Positions 15,946 to 17,459 of a stretch of DNA of 17,459 nt are shown one piece after another. The notes beneath the pieces were generated by a model that saw nothing but the letters and a program-made list of their open reading frames with translations, was not told the DNA's origin and did no database searches. Positions within the stretch are counted from its first letter, which is position 1. Each line of letters opens with the position of its first letter. Both the position numbers and the translations under genes were made by a program. Source of the stretch: JAQGMO01 sp050954505 (lineage in GTDB: Bacteria; Pseudomonadota; Gammaproteobacteria; Burkholderiales; Burkholderiaceae_D); the NCBI GenBank assembly GCA_050954505.1, contig JBPBPY010000421.1, positions 1 through 17,459 of the forward strand, read 5' to 3'.

Positions 15946-15973
15946 AAAACCGCCCATGCGTTGACGCATTGGC
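15946..15973 (-). terminator. Weak terminator-like hairpin after pilJ
   Basis: Positions 15952-15973 form a stem of 3+6 bp with one mismatch (gcc-c-atgcgt / acgcat-t-ggc) and a very short loop. On the pilJ strand it is followed two bases later by TTTT (15949-15946). It begins 24 nt past the pilJ stop. The U-run is short, so partial termination or attenuation before chpA is the most that can be proposed. Confidence 0.35.
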
Positions 15974-15996
15974 CGATTGTTCCGGCGCGCCAGCCA

Positions 15997-17459
15997 TCAT
16001 GCCTTGGCGCTGACACGAAAGCGCGATACCGAATTCTTGAGCTCTTCAGCCAGCTTCGAGAGTTCGCGAATCGACCGCGCAGTCTGCTGCGTGCCTTCCT
16101 GGGTCTGCTCAGTCACGCTGAGAATATTCTGGATGTTGTGCGCCACACCCGACGCCGACGTGGCCTGCAGTCCGGTCGATGAAGAGATGCCCTGGATCAG
16201 TTCGGCCAGCTGGTTGGAAACCCGGCGGATGTCGAGCAGTGCCGCACCGGCGGCGTCCGACAGGCGCGCTCCTTCGACCACGCCCTGGGTCGACTTTTCC
16301 ATTGCCGCCACGGCGTCATGGGTATCGGTCTGGATGGTGCGCACCAGCGCGCCGATCTGTTTGGTTGCCAGGCCCGAGCGTTCGGCCAGCCGCTGCACTT
16401 CTTCGGCCACCACCGAAAAGCCCCGCCCGGCTTCGCCTGCGGAAGCGGCCTGGATGGCGGCATTGAGCGCCAGCACGTTGGTCTGTTCGGTAATGTCGGA
16501 AATCAGTTCGGTGATTTCACCGATTTCCTGTGACGACTCGCCCAGGCGCTTGATGCGCTTGGAGGTTTCCTGGATCTGTTCGCGGATTTCATTCATGCCC
16601 TTGATGGCATTTTCCACCGCGCGCGAACCCTGCTCGGCCGCCGTCACCGACTGGCGCGCCACATCGGCCGACTGGTTGGCCGACTTCGACACATCGGTGA
16701 TCTGCTCGGCCATGTCGAGCACGGCCTGGCCGGTTTGCTGGATTTCACGCGACTGCTGCTGCGAAGCCTTGAGCAAGGCCAGGGAAATGTTCTGCGCCTG
16801 GTTCGAAGCCGAGGTCACCTGTTCAGCAGTGTTGGTGACACGGCCGACCAGGCCGCGCAATTCTTCCACCGTGTAGTTGAGCGAGTCGGCAATCGCGCCG
16901 GTAATGTCTTCCGACACCGTGGCCTGGACGGTCAGATCGCCATCGGCGACTTCCTGCAATTCATTCATCAGGCGCAGGATGGCGGCCTGGTTCTGGTCGT
17001 TGGTGCGCTTGGCGGTTTCTTCCTTGCGCTGGGCGTCCTGGCGCAGCGCTTCCGATGCTTCGCGGCGCGCGTCGGCGTCGCGCGTGCGCTGCTGGCTATC
17101 CTGCAGCAGCACGACCGCGATGCCGGCGGCCGACAGCAGGGCCAGCAAGGCTGTCAGCGCCATGGCATACGAGGTCACGCCAAACGCATCTTCCTGGCCC
17201 CGGTAGGCTTGCTGCAGACGGCTGACGCTTTCCTTGAGGCGCTCGTTTTCGGTAAAGATCAATTGTTCCGACTGTTTGGCGGCGATGAAATTCTGCAGGT
17301 TGGCAAGGATGCCCGAGACCGATGTCTGGTAGTCGGCAAAGGCCGTCTTCAGTTCTGCCAGGCGGTCGCGCGTGTCCTGGTCGCGGGTGGCCGACAGGCG
17401 CAGCGGCTCGCTGCCGTTGAGAAACCCGTCGGTGATGTCGCGGAAGGTGATGGTGTCCT
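15997..17459 (-). CDS. pilJ: Type IV pilus chemoreceptor PilJ (partial, 5' end beyond window)
   Basis: Methyl-accepting-chemotaxis-like receptor of the Chp system; signals to ChpA at the inner membrane. The reading frame stays open from the stop at 15997 to the window edge (about 487 codons), so the N-terminus is missing. The apparent start near 17262 is an internal TTG. Seen in order: the end of the periplasmic PilJ sensor domain (ITFRDITDGF...LANLQNFIAAK), one transmembrane helix (ALTALLALLSAAGIAVVLLQ, near 17100-17165), a HAMP-like/coiled-coil segment, and the cytoplasmic signalling hairpin. The hairpin tip is NVLALNAAIQAASAGEAGRGF followed by VVAEEVQRLAERS. TQGVVEGARLSDAAG and VSNQLAELIQGIS are characteristic of PilJ rather than flagellar receptors. 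No C-terminal CheR/CheB-tethering pentapeptide is seen (it ends SRFRVSAKA). ChpA follows after 181 nt. Confidence 0.95.
   Translation of the reverse strand, partial: DTITFRDITDGFLNGSEPLRLSATRDQDTRDRLAELKTAFADYQTSVSGILANLQNFIAAKQSEQLIFTENERLKESVSRLQQAYRGQEDAFGVTSYAMALTALLALLSAAGIAVVLLQDSQQRTRDADARREASEALRQDAQRKEETAKRTNDQNQAAILRLMNELQEVADGDLTVQATVSEDITGAIADSLNYTVEELRGLVGRVTNTAEQVTSASNQAQNISLALLKASQQQSREIQQTGQAVLDMAEQITDVSKSANQSADVARQSVTAAEQGSRAVENAIKGMNEIREQIQETSKRIKRLGESSQEIGEITELISDITEQTNVLALNAAIQAASAGEAGRGFSVVAEEVQRLAERSGLATKQIGALVRTIQTDTHDAVAAMEKSTQGVVEGARLSDAAGAALLDIRRVSNQLAELIQGISSSTGLQATSASGVAHNIQNILSVTEQTQEGTQQTARSIRELSKLAEELKNSVSRFRVSAKA

Overview
The window is GC-rich, tightly packed bacterial chromosome. 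Its protein families and gene order point to a betaproteobacterium, most likely of the Oxalobacteraceae/Burkholderiales type. That placement is an inference from gene content; there is no rRNA in the window. I see no mobile element, CRISPR array, tRNA or rRNA.

Left block (about 213-5111, all on the minus strand, so read right to left): yqgE, ruvX, pyrR, pyrB, pyrC' (a dihydroorotase-like protein that has lost its metal site), then after a 229-nt gap a PlsC-type acyltransferase. From ruvX to pyrC' the genes overlap or nearly touch (4-nt overlap, 8-nt overlap, 2-nt gap), so this is an operon. PyrB and PyrC' are expected to form a two-subunit aspartate transcarbamoylase. PyrR binds PRPP/uracil, and RuvX/YqgE are conserved travelling partners. 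Bases 1-212 hold no convincing gene; nothing specific was seen there.

Middle (5112-8400): a 262-nt divergent spacer holds a degenerate 11-bp tandem array (5159-5246). A class I DNA photolyase gene (phr, plus strand) follows, then a convergent junction with a perfect hairpin. A rhomboid-family intramembrane protease gene (minus strand) comes next, with a good -10 box upstream.

Right block (8469-17459, minus strand): the Chp chemosensory system of type IV pili. It comprises the PilJ chemoreceptor (cut by the right window edge) and a giant 2448-residue ChpA hybrid histidine kinase with several phosphotransfer domains, a CheA core, a CheW domain and a receiver. The 181-nt gap between them contains two inverted repeats. 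The remaining genes (pilG, pilH, pilI) would be expected beyond the right edge. No pilK lies between pilJ and chpA, and no chpB or chpC follows chpA.

I did not find a wholly new system. The best unexplained items are the 11-bp tandem array between the divergent pyr operon and phr, the loss of the DHOase metal site in PyrC', the missing attenuator room for PyrR, the repeat-rich linkers and histidine-less phosphotransfer domain of ChpA, and the structured pilJ-chpA leader.
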